A stretch of DNA of 64,000 nt from Prorocentrum cordatum (GCA_963575745.1 CAUYUJ010014771.1:1-64000); one strand, 5' to 3'. Shown: positions 31,381 to 43,425, counted from the stretch's first letter. Numbers and translations: made by a program. The notes: generated by a model not told the origin, from the letters alone.

Positions 31381-33879
31381 GCGGGGCGGAGTTTTCTTGG
31401 TGCGCCGCAGCCGCGGCACCCATGCCCATCCACATCCATCTTTGCACCGCCCCACGCTTATAGTCCGAAGCGCATGCCATGTAATCAGAGGGAGGTTGCA
31501 GATACCGGAGTTAAAAAAAAACAAGTTGGCCGGCATCTTCGCGGCACCTGGTTGCCGGGGGGGGTGTGGAAATAAGATTCGCAATGACTGGATCTCTCCT
31601 TTCCCAAACCCGGGAGAATGGAAAGCGTTCTTCCGCAACATGTTGTTCGCGACGTCGATTTCTCTGTTTGGGGGCAGGCCAGGCAACGCATTGCGCGGCC
31701 AGATCTGCCATGCCCAGCGGGATGTTTTGCAGCGCGTTTGACAGCCGGGGCTTTCAGGATACATCGGGAATGCGATTATGGCACTCTCCTTCTGCGTCGG
31801 CACTCTCGCCGTTAGGCATGTTTTTTAACATCAGGCCGAAAGCCCGCGCCCATGGCCGCGAGCGTTGCGCGCTCGCCCCCCGCACCTCATCAGCAAACTC
31901 TTGGCCGAGAGGGGCGGGCGTCATTGCTTCCGCCTGCTGAGCTAATTGATGTGCTACGTCTTCAAGTTAGGCGCGCCCTCTGTCGCGATGAGTCTCTCCA
32001 GCGCATCTACCAACTTGGTTGGACAATAAGGAAAATTGGACGTGGGCTCGTGAAGCGACGGGCGACATTTCTTGCGGGGGGTGCATGCCGTTTTAGAGAA
32101 CGCCCGCAGCAATGGATTACCCATGCCCGCGTTCCTGGACAGAGCTTTGACAGCGAAGATCAACGATATCAGGGCTTGCGGACAGGCAACGGCACGAGCA
32201 TTCGCATTATCTTTCATTGGCGCCGTGCCTTTTTCAGTCGCGCATGCCGCGGGGGCCGCCCGCGTCGAGCACTGCGAGCCGCAGGCGAACCGCACTCGCG
32301 TTTTTTGCGATCTTGGGGCGGACTCGCGCGCAAATTCCCCGTCGACCCTCTGACGCGCGAGTCTGGCCTCGAGCTCGCGCAGGCTGGGCGCGCAGGCGGC
32401 TGCGAATAGACATCATCACGCAGCTCTGCAATCGTAGTCCGTCTTTTCGCCACCGCGTGCTTCATGAGTTATGCAGTTGTGCTGTCCGGGCACTTGCTGA
32501 GGAGCGATCGCTTGTTGCTTCCCGACATGTGATGCGAAGGCCGTTCAACGTGTTGTATGATTTTTTGGAGTGCATGCCCCTTCAGGTGAAACCCTGCTGG
32601 GACCGTTGAATACATGCGACTTAGATAAGCTGCCGCTGCTTTTCAAGCATCTCCCGCTACGGCGCTCGGATGTGGACTGGGCCCGAGCGCGCGGCGCAGG
32701 GGGTCGAACGTGCGACGGTTTGCACCAGCTGTGGGAGGCAGCTGCGATCATGCCGCATTCTTGTGATCGCGCTAGGGTCAGGTCCTCTATGAAGCAGTGG
32801 ATGCGCGAGTCCAGTCTTCCCACGTCGTCATCTCGGTGCTTACACATGCCCCATGAGTATTGGAAAACGTTTGCTCGTCAATGCGTTGGACCCCTCATAG
32901 TTGCACTCTCGAGGTCGTTCCCGACGATGGCGCCGTTTTAATTGCAACGGGTACGATTCGTTCTCGAGAGGCACATTGACACTCAAGAAGGACCTTGTCA
33001 ACGTCGTCGGAAGATCCAACCGATTCGATGTTGATGAGTTCAAAATCCTTGATGCCGATACCTTGCGCCATGCAGCAATTGGGACTGACATGGCACGCCT
33101 CCCCATGTCTGGGCGGTGGCCGACCCAGGAACCATTGGTCGAGCAGATGACGTCGGTTCGACATGAATTTTTGCGTCTCCGCCGGCGGGCTTATTGGACA
33201 ACGGGGTGCATTGCGACTGCGTCCACATGCCGGCCTCGCCATGTCCCCAAGGGGGCTTCATTTCCTTTTTGATGGCTGTCGCGTCACAGGTACATTCGAT
33301 TCTATCTTCGCTCGGGTGGGCCGCATGTGTCACGACAGAAGTTAAGGACAGTATCGCGCCGTGGGTTGCAGACTCAGTAGCACTCCGAGCGCGCTGGATT
33401 GCGCAACTGGGGATGCGACCGCATTGCTGGCAACTCCGCACGCGCCCAGGTGCTACGAATGCAGCTGCCCAGCTGTGCCGCGCAGCGAACGACAATGGCC
33501 CGCCCAGAAAAATGATACCATTGAGCACGTTCGTGTCGACCGATGCGCCACCCTGCGCGCGTCCCACGGTGAAGCGAAAGTGCCGGCGAGCATCCGCATC
33601 TCCGCGCACTGTCTCAGCTCGCGTCTGCGCGAAACCTGCCCGCGGCTGCTTCCGGAACGTCGTCAGCTCCGCCGAAGCCCCAGCTAGACACTTGTGGCGC
33701 GCGCGCACAAGGGCTTGCGCGCTCGCGATCCGGGCGCGCCTCCGGGGATAGGCGCGCACCGGGCTCAATGCAGCAGTTGCCGAGATCACTGTGCCATTTT
33801 TGACGCCCCCTTCGAATGCGGCTGACGTTCTGGGGCAGCGGTTTTGCAGGGGACGCGGGCGCGCGCCGAGCGCGCTTGC
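31381..33879 (+). pseudogene. Upstream part of the RT-bearing relic, poorly preserved
   Basis: Scattered plus-strand coding-like pieces in several frames: AELIDVLRLQVRRALCRDES followed by QLGWTIRKIGRGLVKRRA near 31940-32060, and KLPLLFKHLPLRRSDVDWAR near 32620-32690. No motif identifies an enzyme. I place it with the RT relic because of strand, spacing and the bracketing direct repeats. Confidence 0.3.
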
Positions 33880-34445
33880 AGCCGATGCTGGGCAGGCTTT
33901 CGAGGCGCCCCCTCCGGCGGCGATCCAGGAGGCCAGCGATTACGTATTGAGTGAGTTCGAAAAACTACATGGCAATACCACGATATCGGCGACGAAGGGT
34001 CGGAAGCCAATGGTTGCACCTGGGGGGATATACGCGCTACTTGCAGGGGCAGGTCTGTGCTGGCGATATCGACGATCCGGTCCGCTATTCAACATTACAT
34101 CAAGCTTCGTATGTATAAGATTGGCGAGACGATTTGGGAGCAGAAGACCGGCGTGCCGATCGGGGGGGTCATGTCTTCTGTTGTTTGGGAGGCCGTTTTG
34201 CAATGCCCGGAGCACATGCGTAGCATCGGGCGCCCGCCCTGCCAGGCCCTGCTGGCGAGAGACGATGCGTAGACGACATCCTCATGGCCAGCCGTCTGTA
34301 TTATGTAAGTTGCCTGCAGGCGTTCATCCCAGGCGCGCATGGAAACGTAATGACCTTCGATGTGACGGACACAATCTCGCATTGCAGAGTTCTCGCTTGG
34401 GCCAGCTATCTCGATGTGATTGTATACATCAATTTGACAGGTTAG
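33880..34445 (+). pseudogene. Reverse transcriptase relic
   Basis: Near 34110-34215 one frame reads LRMYKIGETIWEQKTGVPIG then GVMSSVVWEAVLQ. The GVPIGG..S loop is RT motif 4 of non-LTR-like enzymes. After a frame change, VDDILMAS at about 34267-34290 looks like the catalytic (Y)VDD motif, followed by a stretch through VMTFDVTDTISHCRVLAW. Upstream, SDYVLSEFEKLHG may be the start of the palm. Stops and frame changes make it inactive. Confidence 0.5.
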
Positions 34446-35122
34446 GTTTGATATTTCAACCTTGCACGACTGTCAGGCACGTTTCCAGTGGGGATGCGAA
34501 CGATAATGAGAAGCAAGATATGGAACCAGACTTGGGAAATTTTATTAGCATCGCATTGAAGAGACATCGTTCAGAGCTTCTTGGGCGCATCGAGCGTTGG
34601 CAGAGAGTCACGGCGACCCAGGTTGCAATAAGTATGCTGGTAGCGACAGATATGGTGCTGCTTCTACGCGCCAGCTTCTGCTTCGAGCACATCCGTGCCC
34701 CATGGCGGCCCGTGCAAGTCAAGCCGTCGTTGATGGACCTTGCGTGGGCAGTATTTGACCACGTCGAATGTTCGCGCGCTGACCTCCGTCCGCCTCTTGC
34801 CCGGCAGCTTCAAGATCCACGTGCGGCGATGGGGTTTATCGCATATCCTCCGCGACGCCACCGGCGGGGAGAATTGCTCGACCGTCGTGGGTCTGCTGGG
34901 CCAGATGCGCGCATTGCCCAGGCCTCCAGGGAGGCGCCGGCGAGCGGCGGCCTGATCAGATGGTTTGAGCACGCTCTTGCAACGGGGTGTCGCCAGCGGC
35001 GCGATCAGTCCAGCAATTACGGCCGATTTCGCGAGGCGACTTCTGATTGCTCTGACGCAGCAATGCCGTTTGGATAATCCCGCCCAGCACATAGTCTACG
35101 GAGGGATTTTCTGCGAGCGGGG
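34446..35122 (+). pseudogene. C-terminal part of the RT relic
   Basis: A plus frame open to TAA at 35075-35077 reads ISIALKRHRSELLGRIERWQ and QVAISMLVATDMVLLLRASF, a helical, basic text such as a thumb or connection region could have. No specific motif. It ends at direct repeat B. Confidence 0.35.
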
Positions 35123-35352
35123 GGCAGAGATCGGCGGCAGAGTCGCGGCTTCTCTCGTCGGTCAGCCCAGTCGATGTCCCCGTATTCATCGCATTTTGAC
35201 TCCCAGAGGTGCGCTTGCCTGCGCGGCTTTAGGCCGGCGCCTAAGGGCCCCCCCGCGCGCTGCGTCGGTGTCGAGCAGGGCGCGCGCGGCATGACCATCG
35301 ATCGTTGCGTAAACATTATTCGCGGTCTTGGTTTGGCGCCCCACTTCCAGAA
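35123..35352 (+). repeat. Direct repeat B, about 230 bp
   Basis: Partner of 31157-31380. It is immediately followed by 130 bp of near-pure G runs (35340-35472), and copy A is likewise followed by G-rich sequence. Confidence 0.7.
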
Positions 35353-35472
35353 GGGGGGGCGGGGGGGGGCGGGGGAAAGTGGGAGGGCGGGGGGGGGGGG
35401 CCGCGGAGGGGCGATTTTCAAGGGGGGGCGGGTTCCGGAGGAAGATGGGGGGGGGGGGGGGGGGGGGTCCAC
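35340..35472 (+). repeat. Poly-G tracts
   Basis: Runs of 7 to more than 15 G on the plus strand, broken by short spacers, with high quadruplex potential. Base accuracy here is likely poor. Confidence 0.85.
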
Positions 35473-35659
35473 AGTAAAGCGGCGGTGGGTCCTGCTCTTT
35501 CTGTTGGAGATCCTGTCGTGGTCTTCGAACCCACGAATATTGGAGATGAGCAGATGGAGACGTTCTCTGAGCAAGGAGTGGCATCAGCATCTACGCGCAT
35601 GGACAGCCGTAGCATGGTGCGTGTCAGCCATATGTTTGACCCCTTATGACACGAAGAGT

Positions 35660-36835
35660 ATGATTTGCTCTGCGACGCGTGCGCTCGGGCTTTCACCCCC
35701 TTCCGCCGCCTTCTACCCCTCGGGCAGTTCTGCCGCGAAAAGTTCACGGCTCGGTGGGCGCAGATGGCCATCGGATGGTTCTCTTCCGGGCTGGAGGCAG
35801 TCGCCCCGCGACCGCGGAGGTCACCTGCCGCCGCGCGTTCGAGGTCTCGGGCGCCTCCGACGGTCTGGCGGCCGTCCGCCGCGAGCTGCTGGCGCGCTGC
35901 GGACCGGGGCACCTGCAGTGCGCGCCGTGCCGGCCCTGCCTGCCGCGCCCGACCCCGCTCGGGCACTGCGCTGGCTTCGACCTCTGCGGCGCGGCCGTGG
36001 TGGGCGTGGCCGCGGGCGCGAGCGTCGCCATTGCTGTTTGGCTGGTCCGCCTCTGGCCGGCGGCCCTGCCAGCGCGAGGTCGCGCGCTGGTTCTCGAGGG
36101 CGACGGCGTCGTCGTGGACGGGCCGGGCTCGGTCGCCGCGCCGGCGAGCCTGGGTCGCAGCCGTCGGGCCTTTGACGCCCTTCGTGATTGAGCGCGGCCA
36201 CGGCGCGGGTTGTAGACGCGCAGTTCAGCCGGTGCGATGCCGACCCGAACCTCCAGTGGCACCGCTGCGCGCGGCTGGTCAGGGGCGACGCTCAGAAGTG
36301 GATCTGGCTCACGCCCGACGGGGAGGTCGCCTGCGCCGGCCTCTCGACGCACAGGGCCAACGCGCCGCGGCGGGCGGGGGCTTCTCCCGCTCCCCACCTG
36401 GGGGAAAGTTACGCCATCGATGCTGCGGCGCCGGGGGACATGCAGGCCTGCCTGGAGGAGGCCCGCGCACTGGCCATCATCCTGGGCTTCGACGTCGCTG
36501 GCGTTGTTGGGCTGCCTGGGGGCCCAGGGGCACATGGTTCGCGGGCGACCCGACGTCTTCTCACTTCTCGGAGCAGGTGCCCCCGCTGGTGCCGGTCAAC
36601 GACGAGGTGTTCTTGCGTCGCGGCGTTGTTGCCTTGGTGAAGATCGACGATGTCTGGCTCCACGCCGTCAGGGTGGCCGAGGGTCGGACGTTCAACTCGT
36701 GCCTGTCCCTCGCTCGTGGCTGCGCTGGCCGCGACACTCGAGTCGTTGGCGACGAGCGAAATCCAGATGGCGGACGCTGCATCGAGTTCCGCGACTCGGT
36801 CAGGCGCACGACGCAGGCGGTCATCCCAGGTTGAC
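35660..36835 (+). pseudogene. Coding-like relic, product not recognised
   Basis: Three plus-strand frames alternate in looking protein-like. One begins with a hydrophobic stretch after DLCGAAVVGVAAGASVAIAV (36000-36060), a possible membrane segment. A second reads QKWIWLTPDGEVACAGL then MQACLEEARALAIILGFDVA (36290-36510). A third reads GVVALVKIDDVWLHAVRVAE and VVGDERNPDGGRCIEFRDS (36620-36800). The order and single strand suggest one decayed gene with at least two frameshifts. No family recognised. Confidence 0.35.
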
Positions 36836-37404
36836 CGCTGCATGGCAAGAGGGCCGCCCGCGAGGCGGTCTCGGCGGTGCGCGACGGAGGTCAGCGCGCG
36901 CGGAGGGCCATCGCGCGACCTGGATACGGCGGAGAGGGGTCGCCGAGCGGAGCAACGTCGCCCGCGAGCATTGCGCGATCTGCGCGGCGCTCCACATGAT
37001 GCCGCAGTTCGACCACCCTGAGAATCATCAATTCAGTCTTCTAGGACTTCAGGGCTGATTTGGTTCGCATACTCCAAAAAGTTGAGTTTGGCAAGTGCGA
37101 TTTGGCGAAGTTCAGTTTGGATGAAACCTCCCTCCCCCCTATTTCTCCTCTCCCCCTCTCCTCGGGCCGGCGCTGGCGTCGGCGGCAGGTGGCGTCGGCG
37201 GCAGGGAATGTCGATGAAAACGACAACTTCCTTTCTTGGGCCGGCGCCGGCGCCTGCGGCGGCTGGCGGCGGCGGCGAGGAGCGTCGACGAAAACGACGG
37301 CGACGACGACGATGACGACGACGACGACACGACGCTCCAGCACCGTGCCTTGGTTTTAGGTCACAGTGTTAATGGATGCCTCTTGGGTCTCGTCGGAGTA
37401 TTCT
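36836..37404. other. Nothing recognisable; short GAC repeats
   Basis: GC-rich sequence with a (GAC/GAT)n patch at about 37290-37330. No believable ORF. Confidence 0.5.
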
Positions 37405-39392
37405 CGGGGCCTCTGAGGTGGTGGTGGTGGTGGTGGTGGTGGTGGGCTGTGGTGGTGGTCGTTGTGGCGGCGGTGGTGGTGGTGGTGTGGTGGTTGGTGG
37501 TGGTGGTTGTTGTGGTGGCGTTTGTGCTGGCAGGTGGTGGTGGTGGTGGTGGCGATGGTGGTGGTGATGTGTAGTTGTGGTGGTGGTGGGCTGTGGCTGT
37601 GGTGGTGGTGGTGGTGTGGTTCTTTGTCGTGATGGTTGTGGTGGTTTTGGTTTGTGGTGGTACTGGTGTTTGTGTGGTGGTTTGGTGGTGGTGGTGGTGT
37701 GGCGGTGGTGGTGGTGGTTAAGGTGGTGGGTAGTGGTGGTGGTGGTGGTGGTGGTGGTGGTGGTGGTGGTGGTGGTGGTGGTGGGTGGCTGGGTGTGGTG
37801 GTGGTGGTTTCGGTGGTGGTGTGTGTTGTTAGTGGTGATGGTGGTGGTGGTCCTGGTGGTGGTGGTGGTGGTCGTGGTGGGTTGTGGTGGTGGTGCTAGT
37901 GGTGGTGGTGGTGGTTGTGGTGGTGGTGGTGTGGTGGACTGTGGTTGTGGTGGTGGTGGTGGTTGTGGTGGTGATGATAGTTTGTCGTGTTGGTGAGGTG
38001 GTGGTTGTGGCGATAGTGGTCGTGGTGGTGGTGGTGTGGTGGTTTGTGGTGGTGGTGGTTGTGTGGTGGTTTTTGGTGGTGGTGGTGGTGGTGGTGGTGT
38101 GGTGGTGGCGGTGGTGGTGGTGGTGGTGGTGGGTTGTGGTGGTGCTGGCGGTTGTGTTTGTGGCGGTGGTGGCGGTGGTGTGGTGGCTGTGGTGGTGGTG
38201 GTGGGTTTTGGTGGTGGTGGTGGTGATGGTGGTTGTGGTTGTGGAGTGTCGTTGTGGTGGTCCTGGTGGTGCTGGTGGCTGTGGTGGTGGTGGTTGTATG
38301 GTGGTTTGTGGGGGTGGTTGTGGTGGGTTGTGGTGGTGGTGGTAGTGGTGGTGGTAGTGGTGGTGGCGGTGGTGGTGGTGTGGTGGTTTGTGGTGGTCCT
38401 GGTGGTGGTTGTGGCCTGTGGTGTTGGTGGCGGTGGTGGTGCTGGTGATGGTGGTGGTGGTGGGTGGTGGTGGTGGTCGTGGTGGTTTGTGGTTGTAGTG
38501 GTGGCGGCGGTGGTTTTTGTGTTGTTGTGGTGGTGGTGGTGTTGGCCGTGGTGGTGGCGGTGGTGGTGATAGTGGTGGTGGTTGTGTGGTGGTTTGTGGT
38601 GGGGGTGGCTGTGGTCGTGGTCGTGGTGTTTGTGTTGTTGTGGTGGTGGTGGTGGTGGCGGTGGGGGTGGTGGTTGTGGTGGTGGTGGGGTGGTGGTTGT
38701 TGCGGTGGTGGTGGTGGTGGTTTGTGGTAGTGGTGGTGGGTTCTGGTGGTGGTGGTTGTGGTGGTGGTGGTGGCGTAGTGGATTGTGGTGGTGTGTGGTG
38801 GTACTGGTGGTTGGTTGTTGTGGTGGTGGTGGGTTGTTGTTTTTGTTGTTGTGGTGGTGGTGGCGGTGGTGGCTGTGGTGGTGGCTGTGGTGGTGGTGGT
38901 TTCGGTGGTGGTGTGTGTTGTTAGTGGTGGTGTTGGTGGTGGTGGGTTGTAGTGGTGATGGTGGTCGTGGTGGTGGTGGTGGTTGTGGTGGGTGGTGGTG
39001 GTGGTCGTGGTGGCGGTAGTGGTGGTGGTTGTGGTGGTGGTGTGGTGTTTCATGGTGGTTGTTGTGGTGGTGGGTTGTGGTGTTGGTGGTGGTGGTGGCG
39101 GTGTGGTGATGGTGATGGTGGTGGTTTGGTGGTTGGTGGTGGTGGTGGTTGTGGTGGGTTGTGGTGGGTTTCGGTGGTGGTGGTGGCGTTTGTGGTGGTG
39201 GTGGTGTGGTGGTTTGTGGTGATGGTGGTGGTTGTGGTGGTGGGTTGTGGTGATTGTGGTGGTGGTAGTGGCGGTGCTGGTGATGGTGGTGGTGGTGGTA
39301 TGGTGTTTGTGGTGGTGGGTTGTTGTTTTTGTTGTTGTTGCTGTGGTGGTGGTGGTTTCGGTGGTGGTGTGTGTTGTTAGTGGTGGTTGTGG
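37405..39392 (+). repeat. 2-kb TGG (GGTGGT) array
   Basis: About 2 kb almost only of GGT/TGG with C, A and T interruptions, including an uninterrupted run near 37735-37790. The 747-codon His/Thr/Pro/Asn minus ORF and the Val/Gly/Trp plus ORFs arise only because the unit is a trinucleotide without stop codons. Strong G/C strand asymmetry. Confidence 0.95.
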
Positions 39393-39577
39393 TGGTGTGG
39401 CCGTCGGGTCTTCCCGCCACCGTGTTTTGGCTCCGGGTCAGAGTTCTCATGGATGCGTCCTGAGGTCTCGTCAGAGCGGTCTCGGGTGCGTGCGAGGAGC
39501 ATTTGTGAAGCCTTCTGGACCTTCCTAAGAACCTCCCGTTTGCTTTTGGGGTGCGAGGGTTCGATATTCTTGCGGTT

Positions 39578-39701
39578 GGAAAGGGGTGTGGCATAAACGG
39601 GTGTGGTGCCAATCGTGGACATGGCGTTGCTATCTACGATAGATAACCTCACCAGATCCAGCATTGGAGGCACCACGCCCCTTTACACCACACCCCTTTC
39701 C
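39578..39701 (+). repeat. Small hairpin element
   Basis: A 33-bp inverted repeat with a few mismatches: arms GGAAAGGGGTGTGG..GGTGCC at 39578-39610 and the complement at 39669-39701, around a 58-bp loop holding TATCTACGATAGATA. Weak similarity continues outward to about 39560 and 39720. It could be a MITE or a transcribed foldback. Confidence 0.7.
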
Positions 39702-39839
39702 TATCTCCAGAGATATGGCGAGTTGTCTTTCTCCTCTGCGGCCTCTGGGCCCACTCTGGTCATCGTCGCAGCGTCCCCGCCGTCGGCGCTGCTGGCCGCC
39801 GCCAGCGCCGGCGCCGGCGCCGGACACCACCTCTGGCCG

Positions 39840-39965
39840 GGGCGGGGGGGGGGTTGGACCCCCCCCGTGGGAGGGAGCTTTCAGGAGGGGGGGAGGGGGG
39901 GGTTAGGGGGAGGGGAGTCCCCCTGGGTCTGATCGACGGCGCGGAATGTTGGCCCCCCCCCGTTC
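39840..39965 (+). repeat. G and C homopolymer runs
   Basis: Alternating runs of 6-10 G or C. No gene. Confidence 0.8.
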
Positions 39966-40186
39966 GAAACGCGCCGCCGAATGTTCCCAAGGCAAGCACC
40001 CGTGAAACGCGGTCTCTCAGACGTCTCGACCACTTCCCCGGGACGGACTTCTCATCCCGAGTCGTTTTTTGACGGTCTCGGGGCCTGGTAAGGGCCCCCT
40101 GACGCCTAAAATAATGGAAAGCGTTCCTTCGTTATTTTTTCATGACTCGAGGAGGTCTGGGATCTCAGGGTCGGCGTCCGCAGCCT

Positions 40187-40401
40187 AGACCTCCCAGATG
40201 GTGTCAGAGCAGATGGGGTCGGAGGATCACGCCGCATCTCCGATGCATCGGCGATGCGGCTCGATTTTGGAGCCCGACTTCCTCCACGCCGACGTCGCGG
40301 GGTGCGTCGCCGACGTCGCCGATGCATCGCCGATGCATCGGTGATGCGGCGCGACCCTCCGACCCAATCTCCTTGGACCCCATTTGGGAGACCTCTACTG
40401 G
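40187..40401 (+). repeat. Hairpin element with CCGATGCATCGG cores
   Basis: Arms of about 75 bp (40187-40262 and 40327-40401) are near-perfect inverted copies, reading GGGTCGGAGG, CGCCGCATC and CCGATGCATCGGCGATGC inward. They also carry the internal palindrome GCCGATGCATCGGC. The loop is about 65 bp with GCCGACGTCG repeats. The shape is MITE-like; no target duplication was identified. Confidence 0.75.
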
Positions 40402-41274
40402 CAAGACGCTGAAGTAAGGACCGCTTTGGGCTCAGGAGGGGCTCGGTCTCTCCAGCCGTTGCATGGATTTGTGTCGTGGAACCTGCTTGTGGCCTGGACC
40501 CGCCGTGGCCAGAAAAGTCCCGTCGTGCCTTGTGATGTGTTCCTTATGGTACCACGACGGCTGCATGCAGGCAGTTCCCCCCCTCTCGCCCCCGAGGCGG
40601 AGGAGGAACAGACCGCCGAGGCAACACCGAAAAGCCTCCAGGCATCCAGACCCCCCCCCCCTTCCGAGGAAAAACAAGGCCCCGAGGGGACAACAACAAA
40701 AACATGGAGGGGCAGAAAGCCACGTGCTTCCGAGAGACACACAGAATCGCCTCGAGAGGGAAAAGACAAAAGCCTTCCACCGACAAACGGAGGGCAGAGG
40801 CAGGGATGAGAGGAGGGAGATGTGAACTCGGGGCGCTGTCTCTTCAAACCGAGGACCCTACACCATGATATCGTTGGGAGAACAGGCCTCGAGGAGGGGA
40901 AAAAAGCAGAGCACTTCCCCGACGGCTGTACGCAGGCAGCCCCCCCGCGCCGCTGGAACGCCTGGCGCTGCCGACCCCCGCCCTGGCGGCCACGGCCGCG
41001 GGGGCGCGGCCGACGCGGAGGCGCCGGGCCGCGCTGGCGCGGTGGCCCGCGAGGCGTGCGCAGGCCGTGCTCTCGGGGGGCGGGGGAGGGGGGAGGTCGG
41101 ACGGGGCTACAGGACGATTGTAAATCTGTCCAGAGCGTTCCGTATTGCTTTCAGAGCGTTCAGGAACGCTCTGAGGAGGCCGCGGCGCCCGATACATCCT
41201 CCAGAGCCGCTGGGTCTCAGAGATTCCGATTCATCTTCACCCGATGTTGCCCTCGTCTTGGCTTCGTCTTACGG
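40402..41274. other. Nothing recognisable
   Basis: GC-rich. A short block (CGACGGCTG.A.GCAGGCAG followed by C runs) occurs twice, near 40556 and 40919. The open frames have no motif. Confidence 0.5.
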
Positions 41275-41375
41275 GGGAGGAGGAGGAGGAGGAGGAGCAG
41301 GAGGAGGAGGAGGAGGAGCAGGAGGAGGAGGGTAGGAGGAGGAGGAGGAGGAGAAGGAGGACAACGACGACGAAG
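41275..41375 (+). repeat. (GGA)n tract
   Basis: About 100 bp of GGA with GCA interruptions, just inside the right arm of the inverted structure. The tract at 16761-16865 lies just inside the left arm in the same strand sense. Confidence 0.9.
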
Positions 41376-41414
41376 ACCCAGACCTCGAGCCATGAGAAAA
41401 TCATGGCCGGAGGT

Positions 41415-41529
41415 TTTTTACCTAACAGCGAAGACTGATAGGTTTCTAGTGGTGTCAAAAGAGAGCATCTTGACTCCCCAGGGGGGTCTGGGCGGGATCC
41501 GGACGGGATCCGGGGGAATCCAGAGGCTC
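41415..41529 (-). repeat. Inner terminus and linker, right arm
   Basis: Reverse complement of 16300-16440: one copy of the 25-bp terminus (41420-41450), then CTCTCTTTTGACACCACTAG and the cccc-rich linker in inverse. It confirms the left and right arms as one inverted repeat. Confidence 0.85.
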
Positions 41530-41747
41530 ATTTTTTAGCAAACAGTAACGCACTTCGTGGTCTTCGAGTTCCCAGAACTCCATTCCTGGGCATGATTTTG
41601 AATGCCCGGAGCCAGCTGTAGGCCACTTCGTGTTCTTCGAGTTCCCAGAACTCCATTCCTGGGCATGATTTTGAATGCCCGGAGCCAACTGTAGGCCACT
41701 TCGTGTTCTTCGAGTTCCCAGAACTCCATTCCCGGGCCACATTTTGA
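41530..41747 (-). repeat. 72-bp tandem array, right arm
   Basis: Three inverted copies of the 72-bp unit found at 14791-16265 (CCATTCCTGGGCATGATTTT replaces the CCCGGG form in two of them). Confidence 0.85.
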
Positions 41748-43425
41748 ATGCTGAGGCAGGCTGAGGCTGCTGAGGCTGAGGCAGGCTGAGGCTGAGGCCG
41801 AGGCTGAAGGCAGACTGAGGCTGAGGCTGAAGCAGGCTGAGGCTGAGGCTGAGGCAGGCTGAGGCTGAGGCTGGCTGAGGCAGGCTGAGGCTGAGGCTGA
41901 GGCTGATGCAGGCTGAGGCTGAGGCAGGCTGAGGCTGAGGCCGAGGCTGAAGGCAGACTGAGGCTGAGGCTGAAGCAGGCTGAGGCTGAGGCTGAGGCAG
42001 GCTGAGGCTGAGGCTGAGGCAGGCTGATGCTGAGGCAGGCTGAGGCTGAGGCTGAGGCTGATGCAGGCTGAGGCTGAGGCAGGCTGAGGCTGAGGCCGAG
42101 GCTGAAGGCAGACTGAGGCTGAGGCTGCAGGCTGAGGCTGAGGCTGAGGCAGGCTGAGGCTGAGGCAGGCTGAGGCTGAGGCTGAGGCTGATGCAGGCTG
42201 AGGCTGAGGCTGAGGCTGAGGCCGAGGCTGAAGGCAGCTGAGGCTGAGGCTGAAGCAGGCTGAGGCTGCAGGCTGAGGCTGAGGCTGATGCAGGCTGAGG
42301 CTGAGGCAGGCTGAGGAGGCTGAGGCTGAGGCTGAGGCTGAGGCAGGCTGAGGCTGAGGCTGAAGGCAGACTGGCTGAGGCTCAGGCTGAGGCTGAGGCT
42401 GAGGCAGGCTGAGGCTGAGGCAGGCTGAGGCTGAGGCTGAGGCTGAGGCTGAGGCTGAGGCAGGCTGAGGCTGAGGCTGAGGCTGAGGCTGAGGCTGCAG
42501 GCTGAGGCTGAGGCTGAGGCTGAGGCAGGCTGAGGCTGCAGGCTGAGGCTGAGGCTGAGCTGCAGGCTGAGGCTGAGGCTGGCAGGCTGAGGCTGAGGCT
42601 GAGGCTGATGCAGGCTGAGGCTGAGGCAGGCTGAGGCCGAGGCTGAAGGCAGGCTGAGGCCTGAGGCTGAGGCTGAGGCAGGCTGAGGCTGAGGCTGAGG
42701 CTGAGGCTGAGGGCAGGCTGAGGCTGAGGCTGAGGCTGAGGCTGAGGCTGAGGCTGAGGCAGGCTGAGGCTGAGGCAGGCTGAGGCAGGCTGAGGCAGGC
42801 TGAGGCTGAGGCTGAGGCAGGCTGAGGCTGAGGCCGAGGCTGAAGGCAGACTGAGGCTGAGGCTGAAGCAGGCTGAGGCTGAGGCTGAGGAGGCTGAGGC
42901 TGAGGCTGAGGCAGGCTGATGCTGAGGCAGGCTGAGGCTGAGGCTGAGGCTGATGCAGGCTGAGGCTGAGGCAGGCTGAGGCTGAGGCCGAGGCTGAAGG
43001 CAGACTGAGGCTGAGGCTGAAGCAGGCTGAGGCTGAGGCTGAGGCAGGCTGAGGCTGAGGCTGAGGCAGGCTGATGCTGAGGCAGGCTGAGGCTGAGGCT
43101 GAGGCTGAGGCTGATGCAGGCTGAGGCTGAGGCAGGCTGAGGCTGAGGCCGAGGCTGAAGGCAGACTGAGGCTGAGGCTGCTGAGGCTGAGGCTGAGGCA
43201 GGCTGAGGCTGAGGCTGAGGCAGGCTGATGCTGAGGCAGGCTGAGGCTGAGGCTGAGGCTGATGCAGGCTGAGGCTGAGGCAGGCTGAGGCTGAGGCCGA
43301 GGCTGAAGGCAGAGGCTGAGGCTGCTGAGGCTGAGGCTGAGCAGGCTGAGGCTGAGGCTGAGGCAGGCTGGGGCTGAGGCAGGCTGAGGCTGAGGCTGAG
43401 GTAAGGCTGAGGCTGTGACTGCGAC
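41748..43425 (-). repeat. CAGCCT hexamer satellite, right arm
   Basis: About 1.68 kb of AGGCTG hexamers with higher-order periods, five times the length of the left-arm array. The 355-codon Ser/Leu/Ala/Gln minus ORF (42382-43449) is a repeat artefact. Its unit CAGGCTGAGG overlaps the first ten bases of the zone A 19-bp motif. Confidence 0.93.

Noticed and set aside
37369-39612. 747-codon His/Thr/Pro/Asn-rich ORF on the minus strand
   Set aside because: It exists only because (CCA/ACC)n has no stop codons. No domain or codon signature.
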